Shown here piece after piece: positions 4,180 through 11,184 of a DNA stretch of 14,197 bases. The translations under genes were made by a program, and so were the position numbers. Source of the DNA: Nitrospirota bacterium. Lineage in GTDB: Bacteria > Nitrospinota > Nitrospinia > Nitrospinales > VA-1. How positions within the stretch are numbered: position 1 is the first letter of the stretch; each line of letters begins with the position of its first letter. The notes under the pieces are model-generated. The model did not search any database. It was given only the letters and a program-made list of their open reading frames with translations, and was not told the DNA's origin. The stretch is from assembly GCA_003235465.1 (NCBI GenBank), contig QJWD01000429.1, positions 1 to 14,197 of the forward strand, read 5' to 3'.

Positions 4180-6777
4180 ATGCAGGTGATCACAACCCAT
4201 TTAAACGCCGATTTCGACTGCCTCGCCGCCATGGTGGCCGTGGGCAAGTTGTACCCCGAGGCGAAAATGACGTTTTCCGGTTCGGCGGAACAGGCGGTGA
4301 ACGCCTACCTGGAGGAGACGGCCCCGCCGTTCAAGATCCACCGCCCGCGCGACATCGACCTGGACCGGGTGACGCGCCTCATCCTGGTGGACACGCAGGA
4401 CCCCGCGCGCATCGGCCCGTTCCAGGCGCTCGCGGGCAAGGCCGGCGTCGAACTCGTCATCTTCGACCACCATCCCGACGGCCCGGCGCAGGCTTCGGCA
4501 TCGCGCGCGGTGATCAAGAAGCGCGGCGCCGCCACCACCGTCGTCCTGGAACAGCTTGAGGAAAACGGCATCGCCCTGTCACCGGAGGAGTGCACCCTGA
4601 TGGCGCTCGGCATTTTCGAGGACACGGCGTCGCTGCTTTCGTCCTCGACGACGCCGGAGGATTTTCGCGCTCTCGCCCGCCTCGTGGATGCCGGTGCGGA
4701 CTTAAACCGGGTCTCCCGTTTTCTCAACCGGCGGCTCGGCGGCGAGCAACTCGCGGTGATGAACGACCTCATCGCCAACCTCGAGCTGTGCAACATCAAC
4801 GGCGTCGACATCGCCCTCGCCACGGCGACGGCGGACCATTACATTGAGGACCTGGCGCAGGTCGTCCACAGCATGATGGACCTCGAGGGCCTGCCGGTGC
4901 TCATCGCCTTCATCCGCCTGGATCGCAGGGTGTACCTCATCGCCCGCAGCCGCAACGAGGGCGTGGATGTGGCGGAGCTTGCGGGCGCGTTCGGCGGCGG
5001 CGGCCACCCGCAGGCGGCCTCGGCCTCGATTCGCGACCTGACGCTGCAGGAAACGCGGGAGATGGTGAAGGGGCTTTTGCACAAGAACGTGCGGCCGCTG
5101 ACCCGGGTCCGCGACATCATGCACCACCCGGTGATCTCCATTGATTGCGGCAAAACCCTGGCGGCGGCGGAAAAACTTCTGACGAAGTTCAACCTGAACA
5201 CGCTGCCTGTCGTCGATGGCGGCAAACCCGTCGGCCTGCTCACCCGGCAAACCGTCGAAAAAGCCCTGCACCACAAGATGTCGCGCCACAAGGTGGCCGA
5301 CGTCATGCAGCAGGAATTCGCCGTCACCACGCCCGACGCCGCGTTCAAGACCCTGGCTCCCATCATCATCGAGGAAAAGCAAAAGCTCGTCCCGGTGGTG
5401 GATGACGCGAGCGGGAACCTTATCGGCATCGTCAGCCGCGGCGATCTTTTGCGCGTGCTTTACGGCAACCTGACGGGCCCGGCCAGGCGCGCCACGGGGA
5501 AAAACCTGCGCAGCCTGATGAAAGAGCGGCTCGACAAAAACCTCATGGCGCTGCTCGAAACCGTGTCCGAGGTGGCGAGGCGGGAGGGCGCTTCGGTGCA
5601 CGTCGTCGGCGGCTTCGTGCGCGACCTACTGCTCGGCATCGAAAACCACGACGTCGATCTCGTCGTCGCGGGCGACGGCATCGGCTTCGCCCGCGCCCTG
5701 GGAGAGGCGCTGTTGGCCAAGGTGAAAAGCCACGCCAAGTTCGGCACCTCGGTGCTGATTTTGCCGGACCATTCGCGGGTGGATGTGGCGACGGCGAGGA
5801 TGGAATACTACAAGCACCCGGCGGCGCTGCCGACGGTGGAGAAGGGCTCCATCAAGGCGGACCTGTTCAGGCGCGATTTCACCATCAACAGCATGGCCAT
5901 CCGGCTGAACGGCGAGAATCCCTTCGTGCTCATCGACCCGTTTCTCGGCGAGCGCGACATCCGCGACCGGGTGATCCGCGTGCTGCACAACCTGAGCTTC
6001 ATCGAGGACCCCTGCCGCATGTTCCGCGCCGTGCGCTTCGAGCAGCGCTTCGGCTTTCGCCTCGGCAAACAGACCGAGGCGTTCCTCAAGTACGCGGTGG
6101 GCAAACGGTGGCTGGACCGGCTCTCCGGCGCGCGCCTGATGAACGAGCTGGTGCTCTTGCTCAAGGAAGCCGAACCCGTTCAGTGCATTCATCGCCTCCT
6201 GGAACTTGGGCTGCTTCACTTCATCTCCCCCGCCATCGGGGCGAAGACCCTCGTGCCGCTAAGACGCATCGAGGGGGTCATCGCCTGGGCGAAGCGGCTG
6301 CCGGTCGGCGGGCCGATCGAAGAGTGGTACGTGCACCTGCTCGGCCTGCTGCTTCCCCTGGACGAGGAAGCGTTCGACGTGGCGCTCATAAGGCTCGATG
6401 CGCCGCTGCGTCTTAGAAAACGCCTGACGGCGGACCGCGAGGCCCTGGAAGGCGGCCGCGCGCTCTTCAAGAAAAACGGTAAGCTGGGCGCGGAAGAAGT
6501 CCACCATGCGTTTTCCGCCCTCTCCCGCGAAGCGGTGGTGGCGCTTCTCGCCTGGGTCGACAGCGACCGCGCCAACCACCAGGCCACGCTCTATTTCACC
6601 CAGTACCGGACGATGGGCCAGGTCGCCCTGAACGGCGACGACCTGATCCAGATGGGGGTGGCGCCGGGGCCGGTGTTCCAGCAGGTGTTCAAGGCGCTAA
6701 AAAGCGGCCGCTTGAGCGGTCGCATCCGCAGCCGCGAGGACGAAATGGCGCTGGTCAGGAACCGGTTTCTTCGCTGA
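4180..6777 (+). CDS. cca: DHH/DHHA1 - CBS pair - class II tRNA nucleotidyltransferase fusion (CCA- or A-adding)
   Basis: An 865-residue cytoplasmic enzyme in three modules. Residues 1-300 are a DHH phosphoesterase: H7 with D11/D13 (HLNADFD), D71 (LVDTQD), D96-H97-H98, D148 (FEDT) and the DHHA1 motif GGGHPQAA at 273-280, all apparently intact. Residues 308-425 hold two CBS domains (RDIMHHP; VADVMQQ), usually adenine-nucleotide sensors. From about 470 comes a class II nucleotidyltransferase: VVGGFVRDLLLG (475-486), catalytic D491 and D493 (DVDLVV), FGT (521-523), RRDFTIN (564-570) and EDPCRMFRAVRF (609-620). The KFGT segment fits tRNA CCA/A-adding enzymes better than poly(A) polymerase. The same three-module layout is known from the A-adding tRNA enzyme of Aquifex aeolicus. 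Whether it adds CCA or only the final A is not readable here. The start at 4180 follows the previous stop by 15 bases. Confidence 0.9.
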   Translation: MQVITTHLNADFDCLAAMVAVGKLYPEAKMTFSGSAEQAVNAYLEETAPPFKIHRPRDIDLDRVTRLILVDTQDPARIGPFQALAGKAGVELVIFDHHPDGPAQASASRAVIKKRGAATTVVLEQLEENGIALSPEECTLMALGIFEDTASLLSSSTTPEDFRALARLVDAGADLNRVSRFLNRRLGGEQLAVMNDLIANLELCNINGVDIALATATADHYIEDLAQVVHSMMDLEGLPVLIAFIRLDRRVYLIARSRNEGVDVAELAGAFGGGGHPQAASASIRDLTLQETREMVKGLLHKNVRPLTRVRDIMHHPVISIDCGKTLAAAEKLLTKFNLNTLPVVDGGKPVGLLTRQTVEKALHHKMSRHKVADVMQQEFAVTTPDAAFKTLAPIIIEEKQKLVPVVDDASGNLIGIVSRGDLLRVLYGNLTGPARRATGKNLRSLMKERLDKNLMALLETVSEVARREGASVHVVGGFVRDLLLGIENHDVDLVVAGDGIGFARALGEALLAKVKSHAKFGTSVLILPDHSRVDVATARMEYYKHPAALPTVEKGSIKADLFRRDFTINSMAIRLNGENPFVLIDPFLGERDIRDRVIRVLHNLSFIEDPCRMFRAVRFEQRFGFRLGKQTEAFLKYAVGKRWLDRLSGARLMNELVLLLKEAEPVQCIHRLLELGLLHFISPAIGAKTLVPLRRIEGVIAWAKRLPVGGPIEEWYVHLLGLLLPLDEEAFDVALIRLDAPLRLRKRLTADREALEGGRALFKKNGKLGAEEVHHAFSALSREAVVALLAWVDSDRANHQATLYFTQYRTMGQVALNGDDLIQMGVAPGPVFQQVFKALKSGRLSGRIRSREDEMALVRNRFLR

Positions 6778-6791
6778 GGCTTCCGGCCTCA
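6775..6791 (+). other. small hairpin across the stop codon
   Basis: TGAGGC (6775-6780) and GCCTCA (6786-6791) form a perfect six-base stem with a five-base loop, TTCCG. The stem includes the stop codon of the tRNA nucleotidyltransferase gene. There is no T-run after it, so it is not a standard terminator; it may protect the 3' end or simply weaken read-through. Confidence 0.3.
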
Positions 6792-6835
6792 ATCCACGTT
6801 CCGGCCCGCGAAGGCGAAACCGCCGCCTGCGCCGC

Positions 6836-6863
6836 TTGGACGGGAAAACGGTTGTGTTATAAT
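6836..6863 (+). promoter_or_regulatory. strong sigma-70-type promoter for the LRR gene pair
   Basis: TTGGAC (6836-6841), a 16-base spacer, and a perfect TATAAT (6858-6863) set in an AT-rich run within GC-rich surroundings. The start point would be near 6870, giving a short leader of about 40 bases. AGGAG at 6899-6903 then precedes the GTG start at 6909. Confidence 0.65.
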
Positions 6864-6908
6864 TTTTCTCCATAGCCCGCTTATCAACCGGCAACACCAG
6901 GAGCCAAC

Positions 6909-7439
6909 GTGGCCAGTGTAGAATTTCTCATCAAGCAATTCCTGACCCCCGACAAAAAGGCGCTCAACCTGAGCAACCAGAACATCGGCGACCAGGGCGC
7001 GATCCAGCTGGCAAAATCCAAAAGCCTGAAGCGCCTGACCCGGCTCAGCCTGCCCAACAACAACATCGGCGACGAGGGCGCCGCCGCCATCGCCCAGTCC
7101 GAAACGTTCAAAAACCTGACCGATCTGGATTTTTACGGCAACGTCATCAGCGACGACGGCGTCAAGGCCATCGCCACCTCGCCTTACATGAAGAACCTGA
7201 AGAAGCTCAGTCTGTACGGCAACCTGGTGGAGGACGACGGCGCCATCGCCATCGCCGAATCGGCCACGCTGTCGAAGCTCAAGCACCTGTTTCTCACCTC
7301 CAACCGGGTGCGCAGGAAGGGCCTGGAGGCGCTGATGAAAGAAAAATGCCGCACCCGCCTGTGCCACCTGCACGTCGACGACCTGTCCGACTTCCTCTAC
7401 GAAGAAGACGACGATGAAGACATGGACGATGACAACTGA
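6909..7439 (+). CDS. cytoplasmic leucine-rich-repeat protein (ribonuclease-inhibitor type) with acidic tail
   Basis: A 176-residue protein made almost wholly of five repeats spaced exactly 27 residues apart, beginning near residues 18, 45, 72, 99 and 126. Each has the form xLxLxxNxIxDxG followed by an alanine-rich helix (for example RLSLPNNNIGDEG, KLSLYGNLVEDDG). This is the ribonuclease-inhibitor-like LRR pattern, a curved protein-binding scaffold with no enzymatic activity. The last 12 residues are almost all Asp/Glu. There is no signal peptide, so it should be cytoplasmic. It starts with GTG, supported by AGGAG five bases upstream. Its 3' end, which encodes the acidic tail, overlaps the start of the next LRR gene by up to 26 bases. 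The binding partner is unknown. Such repeats are common as eukaryote-like scaffolds in environmental bacteria; no function should be assumed. Confidence 0.85.
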   Translation: MASVEFLIKQFLTPDKKALNLSNQNIGDQGAIQLAKSKSLKRLTRLSLPNNNIGDEGAAAIAQSETFKNLTDLDFYGNVISDDGVKAIATSPYMKNLKKLSLYGNLVEDDGAIAIAESATLSKLKHLFLTSNRVRRKGLEALMKEKCRTRLCHLHVDDLSDFLYEEDDDEDMDDDN

Positions 7440-8007
7440 GCGCCGACGGGCGGCAAACCCGGCCCTCTGGCTGGCGCTCCTTGCCGCCTGCCTCCTGCTT
7501 GCGACAGCGACCGAGGGTGATGTTTTCAGCGGCGGCAAGACCGTCGATTACGAGGCGGTGTTCAAGGCGGGGCTCAAGAAGCGCGGCACGGTGCTCGACC
7601 TCGCCGGCAAGAAGATCGGCGACGAGGGCTTGAAAATGCTGCTTAAAAGCCCGCACCTCGCCAAGGTCAAAAAACTGGACCTGCGCTACAACGAAATCTC
7701 CCCCGAGGGCGCGAAGCTGCTGGCGAACGCCCCCGCCCTGCCCGAGCTTGCGGTGCTGATCCTCAGGCACAACTTCTTCGCCGACGAAGGCGCCGTGGCC
7801 TTCGCCAGAAGCGCGAGCTTTCCCAACCTGAACACCCTCGAGCTCGGCTGGAACGAAGTGCGCGACGCCGGCGCCCTGGCGTTCGGCGAAAGCAAGAGCT
7901 TTCCCAAACTCGCCAGGCTCGACCTGCGCGGCAACTTCCTAGCCGGCGCAACCAAGGACGCCCTGCGCAACTCCCTCGGGCACCTGAAGTCGCTTAAGCT
8001 TTACTGA
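7414..8007 (+). CDS. exported leucine-rich-repeat protein, paralogue of the preceding gene
   Basis: A 197-residue protein with an N-terminal export signal: basic ERRR, then a hydrophobic run at about 17-32. It is followed by five LRR units with the same exact 27-residue period as its neighbour, starting near 60, 87, 114, 141 and 168 (for example KLDLRYNEISPEG, TLELGWNEVRDAG). It looks like an exported copy of the same scaffold. LAAC at 23-26 resembles a lipobox, but the hydrophobic run continues past the cysteine, so ordinary signal cleavage near TATA is equally likely; an uncleaved anchor is also possible. Two in-frame starts exist, 7414 and 7429, both inside the 3' end of the previous gene with only weak purine-rich sites ahead. 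Expression is therefore probably coupled to it. The ligand is unknown. Confidence 0.8.
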   Translation: MKTWTMTTERRRAANPALWLALLAACLLLATATEGDVFSGGKTVDYEAVFKAGLKKRGTVLDLAGKKIGDEGLKMLLKSPHLAKVKKLDLRYNEISPEGAKLLANAPALPELAVLILRHNFFADEGAVAFARSASFPNLNTLELGWNEVRDAGALAFGESKSFPKLARLDLRGNFLAGATKDALRNSLGHLKSLKLY

Positions 8008-8008
8008 G

Positions 8009-8027
8009 GGGGCGCGCCCCTTTCTCT
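8009..8027 (+). terminator. possible weak intrinsic terminator after the LRR pair
   Basis: A 12-base perfect palindrome, GGGGCGCGCCCC (8009-8020), starts two bases after the stop codon and is followed at once by TTTCTCT. It can fold as a four-base-pair GC stem with a four-base loop. The stem is short and the T-run is interrupted, so this is weak, but the position between two transcription units fits. Confidence 0.4.
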
Positions 8028-8046
8028 ACTGCGCTCAATTTATTCC

Positions 8047-8063
8047 TGCTAATATGCTATCTT
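8047..8063 (+). promoter_or_regulatory. extended -10 promoter region of the efflux operon
   Basis: Two overlapping extended -10 elements are visible: TGCTAATAT (8047-8055) and TGCTATCTT (8055-8063). No good -35 lies 17 bases upstream of either, which is tolerated when TGN precedes the -10. This is the only AT-rich stretch between the LRR genes and the adaptor gene. The start point would be about 25-40 bases before the first possible ATG. Confidence 0.4.
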
Positions 8064-8088
8064 AGGTTCGCGGTGAGAATTCCGGACA

Positions 8089-8102
8089 CACCACCTGTGG
8101 TG
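8089..8102 (+). promoter_or_regulatory. perfect inverted repeat at the start of the efflux operon (candidate operator)
   Basis: CACCAC-CT-GTGGTG is a perfect 6-2-6 inverted repeat ending one base before the ATG at 8104 and lying just downstream of the predicted transcription start. That is a normal place for a repressor site; the related E. coli ybhG operon is controlled by the TetR-family protein CecR. In RNA it would form a hairpin just before the first ATG. No repressor gene is in the window. Confidence 0.45.
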
Positions 8103-8103
8103 C

Positions 8104-9300
8104 ATGCTGTTTTTCATGGACGCCCTCATGGACCAAAAAACTAAAATCATCGCGGGGCTGGTATTGACCGGCGTCCTCTTCCTGGCGGGGAAATGGTATC
8201 TGCAAAAAGGCGGGAGCGGCGATCAGCCCTTCATCGCGATTTCAGGAAACATCGAGGTGACCGACGCGGAAGTGAGTTTCAAGATCCCCGGCAAAGTCAT
8301 CGAGAGATTGGTGTCTGAAGGCGAAACCGTGACCATGGGGCAGGTTGTCGCCCGCATGGAAAGCCAGGACTTGGCTCATGAGGTGGAGATTCAAAGCGCC
8401 GAAGTGAAGGCGGCGGCGGCCGCCCTGGAGGAGCTGCTGGCCGGTTCCCGCCCTGAGGAGATCGAGCAGGCCAAAGCGGAGATGGAGCAGGCCCAGTCCC
8501 TGCTGGACAGGAACCTCGCGGGCTCCCGCCCTGAGGAGATCGCAGGCGCTGAGGCGGCGGTCGAGAAAGCCCGCGCTGACATGGAGCACCTGGAACAGGA
8601 GATGACCCGCTACAGGGATCTGTTCGCCGAGGGGGTGGTATCCGCGGAAAAGTTCGGCGAAGCCAAATCCAATTTCGAAATGGCCCGCGCCCAGGTGAAG
8701 CAGGCGGAGGAGATGCTGGACATGGCGCGCGAGGGACCGCGCAAGGAGGATATAGAACAGGCGCGGGCGGCGCTGAAGAACGCGAAGCAGAAGTACCTGC
8801 TGGTGAAGAAGGGGCCCAGGAAGGAAGTGATCGATGAAGCCCGGGCCAGGCTGTCGCGGGCCGAGGCGGCGTTAGACCTGGCCAGGACCCGCGTCGGGTA
8901 CGCGCAGGTCACCGCGCCCCTTTCCGGATTGGTGCTTGCGGACAACATCGAGCCCGGCGAATACGTCGTCGCCGGCACCCCCATCGTCACCATCGGCGAT
9001 CTCGTGCACGCCTGGGTTCGCGGCTATGTGAGCGAGACGGACCTTGGCCGCGTGAAGGTGGGCCAGCAAGCCCGGATCACTTCCGACACCTTTCCAGGCA
9101 GGGAATATCGGGGAAAAGTGTCTTTCATCTCGTCGCAGGCCGAGTTCACCCCCAAGACCGTGCAGACCCAAAAAGAACGGGTGAAACTTGTCTATCGCAT
9201 CAAGGTGGACATCTACAATCCGGACATGGAACTCAAGCCCGGGATGCCCGTCGACGCAACAATCAACGTGAAAGAGATTCCCAAATGGACCCTGCCCTGA
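8104..9300 (+). CDS. ybhG: HlyD-family periplasmic adaptor of an ABC efflux pump (YbhG-like)
   Basis: A 398-residue membrane-fusion protein that links the inner-membrane ABC transporter to the periplasm and probably an outer-membrane channel. One membrane segment at about 14-33 anchors it. The first half of a lipoyl domain follows (about 44-90, SGNIEVTDAEVSFKIPGKV), then a long alpha-helical hairpin (about 92-265), then the second lipoyl half (VTAPLSGLVLADNIEPGEYV) and a beta-barrel. The hairpin holds two pairs of 26-residue repeats: AGSRPEEI at 113 and 139, GPRKE at 211 and 237. The G-x-R-P/K-E-x-I pattern is typical of YbhG/YhiI adaptors. Starts at 8104, 8116 and 8128 are all possible and none has a good Shine-Dalgarno; 8128 leaves the membrane anchor intact. 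No outer-membrane channel gene is nearby. It overlaps the next gene by 16 bases. Confidence 0.9.
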   Translation: MLFFMDALMDQKTKIIAGLVLTGVLFLAGKWYLQKGGSGDQPFIAISGNIEVTDAEVSFKIPGKVIERLVSEGETVTMGQVVARMESQDLAHEVEIQSAEVKAAAAALEELLAGSRPEEIEQAKAEMEQAQSLLDRNLAGSRPEEIAGAEAAVEKARADMEHLEQEMTRYRDLFAEGVVSAEKFGEAKSNFEMARAQVKQAEEMLDMAREGPRKEDIEQARAALKNAKQKYLLVKKGPRKEVIDEARARLSRAEAALDLARTRVGYAQVTAPLSGLVLADNIEPGEYVVAGTPIVTIGDLVHAWVRGYVSETDLGRVKVGQQARITSDTFPGREYRGKVSFISSQAEFTPKTVQTQKERVKLVYRIKVDIYNPDMELKPGMPVDATINVKEIPKWTLP

Positions 9301-10226
9301 GGCTGGAGAATCTCGGCAAATCCTTTGGCGACGTCGCCGCGGTGAACGGCTTGAGCTTCACCGTGAACGAAGGAGAGATTTTCGGCCTCATCGGCCCCGA
9401 CGGGGCGGGCAAAACCACCACTCTTCGCCTTCTCGCCTCCATCATGAAACCGGATGCCGGGGAAGCGTGGGTGGCCGGGCGGCATATTGTGAGAGATGCC
9501 GAAGCCGTCAAGAAAACCATCGGTTACATGAGCCAGCGGCTCGGCCTGTACGCCGATCTCAGCGTATTGGAGAACATCCACTTTTTCGCGGACATCTATT
9601 CCGTGCCCAGGCGAGGGCGGGAAGCGACCATCGACAAGCTGCTTTCCTTCGCCAATCTCTCCCCCTTCAAAAAAAGGCTTGCCGGCAACCTCTCCGGCGG
9701 CATGCGGCAAAAGCTGGGCCTGGCCTGCGCCCTCATACACACTCCGAAAATCCTCCTGCTGGACGAGCCGACCAATGGCCTGGACCCGGTTTCCCGCAGG
9801 GAGTTCTGGCGCAACCTCGATCAACTGCTGCATCAGAAAGTCACCATTCTCATCTCCACCCCCTACCTCGATGAGGCGGAGCGTTGCCACCGCATCGGCC
9901 TCTTGCACAAGGGAAAGCCCCTGGCGATCGGCCGCCCTGATGAAATCAAGCGCCTGATGCGGGGCTCCATTCTCCAGGTCTTCACGCGCGATACGCGGCA
10001 GGCGTTCGAATCGCTGCGCTTGAGACTCTCGTCGGGCCGCGCCAACCTGTTCGGCGACCGCATCCATGTAGTCTCGACGACCCCGGAGCAGACCACCGGC
10101 GAAATTCGCGCCGTCTTGCAGGCCGGGGGCATGGCCTCTCCCGACATCCGCCCCCGCGCGCCGGAACTGGAGGACGCATTCCTTTCCATTCTCACCGATT
10201 CCAATACGGCGACATCCCATGATTGA
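9285..10226 (+). CDS. ABC transporter ATPase 1, YbhF first-half type, H-loop histidine missing
   Basis: A 313-residue nucleotide-binding subunit. It has Walker A GPDGAGKT (37-44), Q-loop Q84 (YMSQ), a canonical signature LSGGMRQK (136-143) and Walker B LLLDEP with D160 and catalytic E161. At the switch position, where ABC proteins carry histidine (as in THYMDEA of the next gene), this protein has proline: STPYLDEA, P193. It corresponds to the N-terminal half of the fused YbhF ATPase of E. coli. Its Walker motifs should bind ATP but hydrolyse it poorly. Its intact signature would complete the active site of the partner ATPase. The start at 9285 lies within the end of the adaptor gene, and the stop overlaps the next ATG by eight bases, so the subunits are translationally coupled. 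Accessory C-terminal residues after about 215 are typical of ABC-2-type exporters. Confidence 0.92.
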   Translation: MDPALRLENLGKSFGDVAAVNGLSFTVNEGEIFGLIGPDGAGKTTTLRLLASIMKPDAGEAWVAGRHIVRDAEAVKKTIGYMSQRLGLYADLSVLENIHFFADIYSVPRRGREATIDKLLSFANLSPFKKRLAGNLSGGMRQKLGLACALIHTPKILLLDEPTNGLDPVSRREFWRNLDQLLHQKVTILISTPYLDEAERCHRIGLLHKGKPLAIGRPDEIKRLMRGSILQVFTRDTRQAFESLRLRLSSGRANLFGDRIHVVSTTPEQTTGEIRAVLQAGGMASPDIRPRAPELEDAFLSILTDSNTATSHD

Positions 10227-11184
10227 GGCTCAGGACATCGCGGTGCACGTGAAGGACCTGGTGAAACGGTTCGACTCGTTCACCGCGGTGAACAATATCA
10301 GCTTTTCTGTGAAGAGGGGCGAGGTGTTCGGCTTCCTCGGCCCCAACGGTTCGGGCAAGTCCACCACCATCCGCATCCTGTGCGGTATCCTTAAGCCCAC
10401 CAGCGGCGGCGGCAGCGTCGCCGGGCTGGATATCCTCACAGAAACTGAAGCCATCAAATCGCGCATCGGCTACATGAGCCAGAAATTCTCGCTTTACGAC
10501 GCGCTCACGGTGGAAGAGAACCTGGATTTTTATGGCGGCATCTACCGGATTCCACGAGAGAAAAAATCCCGGCGTAAAAAATTCGTCCTCGAGCTGGGGG
10601 ACCTGGGGAAATATAGAAACTTTCAGACAGGCATCCTCCCCCCCGGGCTCAAGCAGCGCCTGGCGCTCGGCTGCGCCATCCTGCACGAGCCGTCGGTGCT
10701 GTTTCTCGACGAACCCACCTCCGGTGTCGACCCCGTCATCCGGCGAAAATTCTGGGATGTGATCTACGACCTGTCGGCAACCGGCGTGACCGTCTTCGTC
10801 ACCACGCATTACATGGACGAGGCGGATAACTGCCACCGGCTCGGGCTCATCTACCGCGGCGAATTGATCGCCTGTGAAACTCCCGCGGCGCTGAAGGCGA
10901 GTCTCGGACGGCAGGAGGTGCTGGAAATTCTCTCGAACCAGCCGCTGGAAGCCATGCGGGTGCTTGAAAGCCGGCTTGACCTCAGGGATATCTCGCTGTT
11001 CGGCACGCGTCTTCATGTGGTCGCGCCTGAAGGTGGCCCTGGAACAGGGCCCATCCGCCAGGCGCTCACGGAGGGCGGCGTCACCGTCCTCGGCGTTCAG
11101 CCGGTTCAGCCTACTCTGGAGGATGTGTTCATCACCCTTATTCAGGCGCACGAGCGAGAGGCGCGAGCGGGGGCAATGCCGTGA
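10219..11184 (+). CDS. ABC transporter ATPase 2, YbhF second-half type, degenerate signature motif
   Basis: A 321-residue nucleotide-binding subunit, the presumed heterodimer partner of the preceding ATPase. It has Walker A GPNGSGKS (41-48), Q88, Walker B LFLDEP with D164 and E165, and a normal H-loop H197 (THYMDEA). The signature LSGGQ is replaced by LPPGLKQR (140-147). It corresponds to the C-terminal half of fused YbhF, which also departs from LSGGQ here as I recall. With its own Walker motifs plus the signature of ATPase 1 it forms the consensus ATP site; its degenerate signature faces the Walker A of ATPase 1. The start ATG at 10219 overlaps the previous gene, and its TGA overlaps the GTG start of the permease (GTGA at 11181-11184). 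Confidence 0.92.
   Translation: MIEAQDIAVHVKDLVKRFDSFTAVNNISFSVKRGEVFGFLGPNGSGKSTTIRILCGILKPTSGGGSVAGLDILTETEAIKSRIGYMSQKFSLYDALTVEENLDFYGGIYRIPREKKSRRKKFVLELGDLGKYRNFQTGILPPGLKQRLALGCAILHEPSVLFLDEPTSGVDPVIRRKFWDVIYDLSATGVTVFVTTHYMDEADNCHRLGLIYRGELIACETPAALKASLGRQEVLEILSNQPLEAMRVLESRLDLRDISLFGTRLHVVAPEGGPGTGPIRQALTEGGVTVLGVQPVQPTLEDVFITLIQAHEREARAGAMP

Noticed and set aside
7414..7440. Frameshift joining the two LRR genes into one protein.
   Set aside because: The first protein ends in a natural acidic tail and the second begins with a complete export signal, so two separate overlapping genes explain the data better.
9213..11151. Long minus-strand open frames opposite the ABC ATPase genes.
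   Set aside because: They mirror the codon structure of strongly recognisable ATPases and have no motifs of their own.
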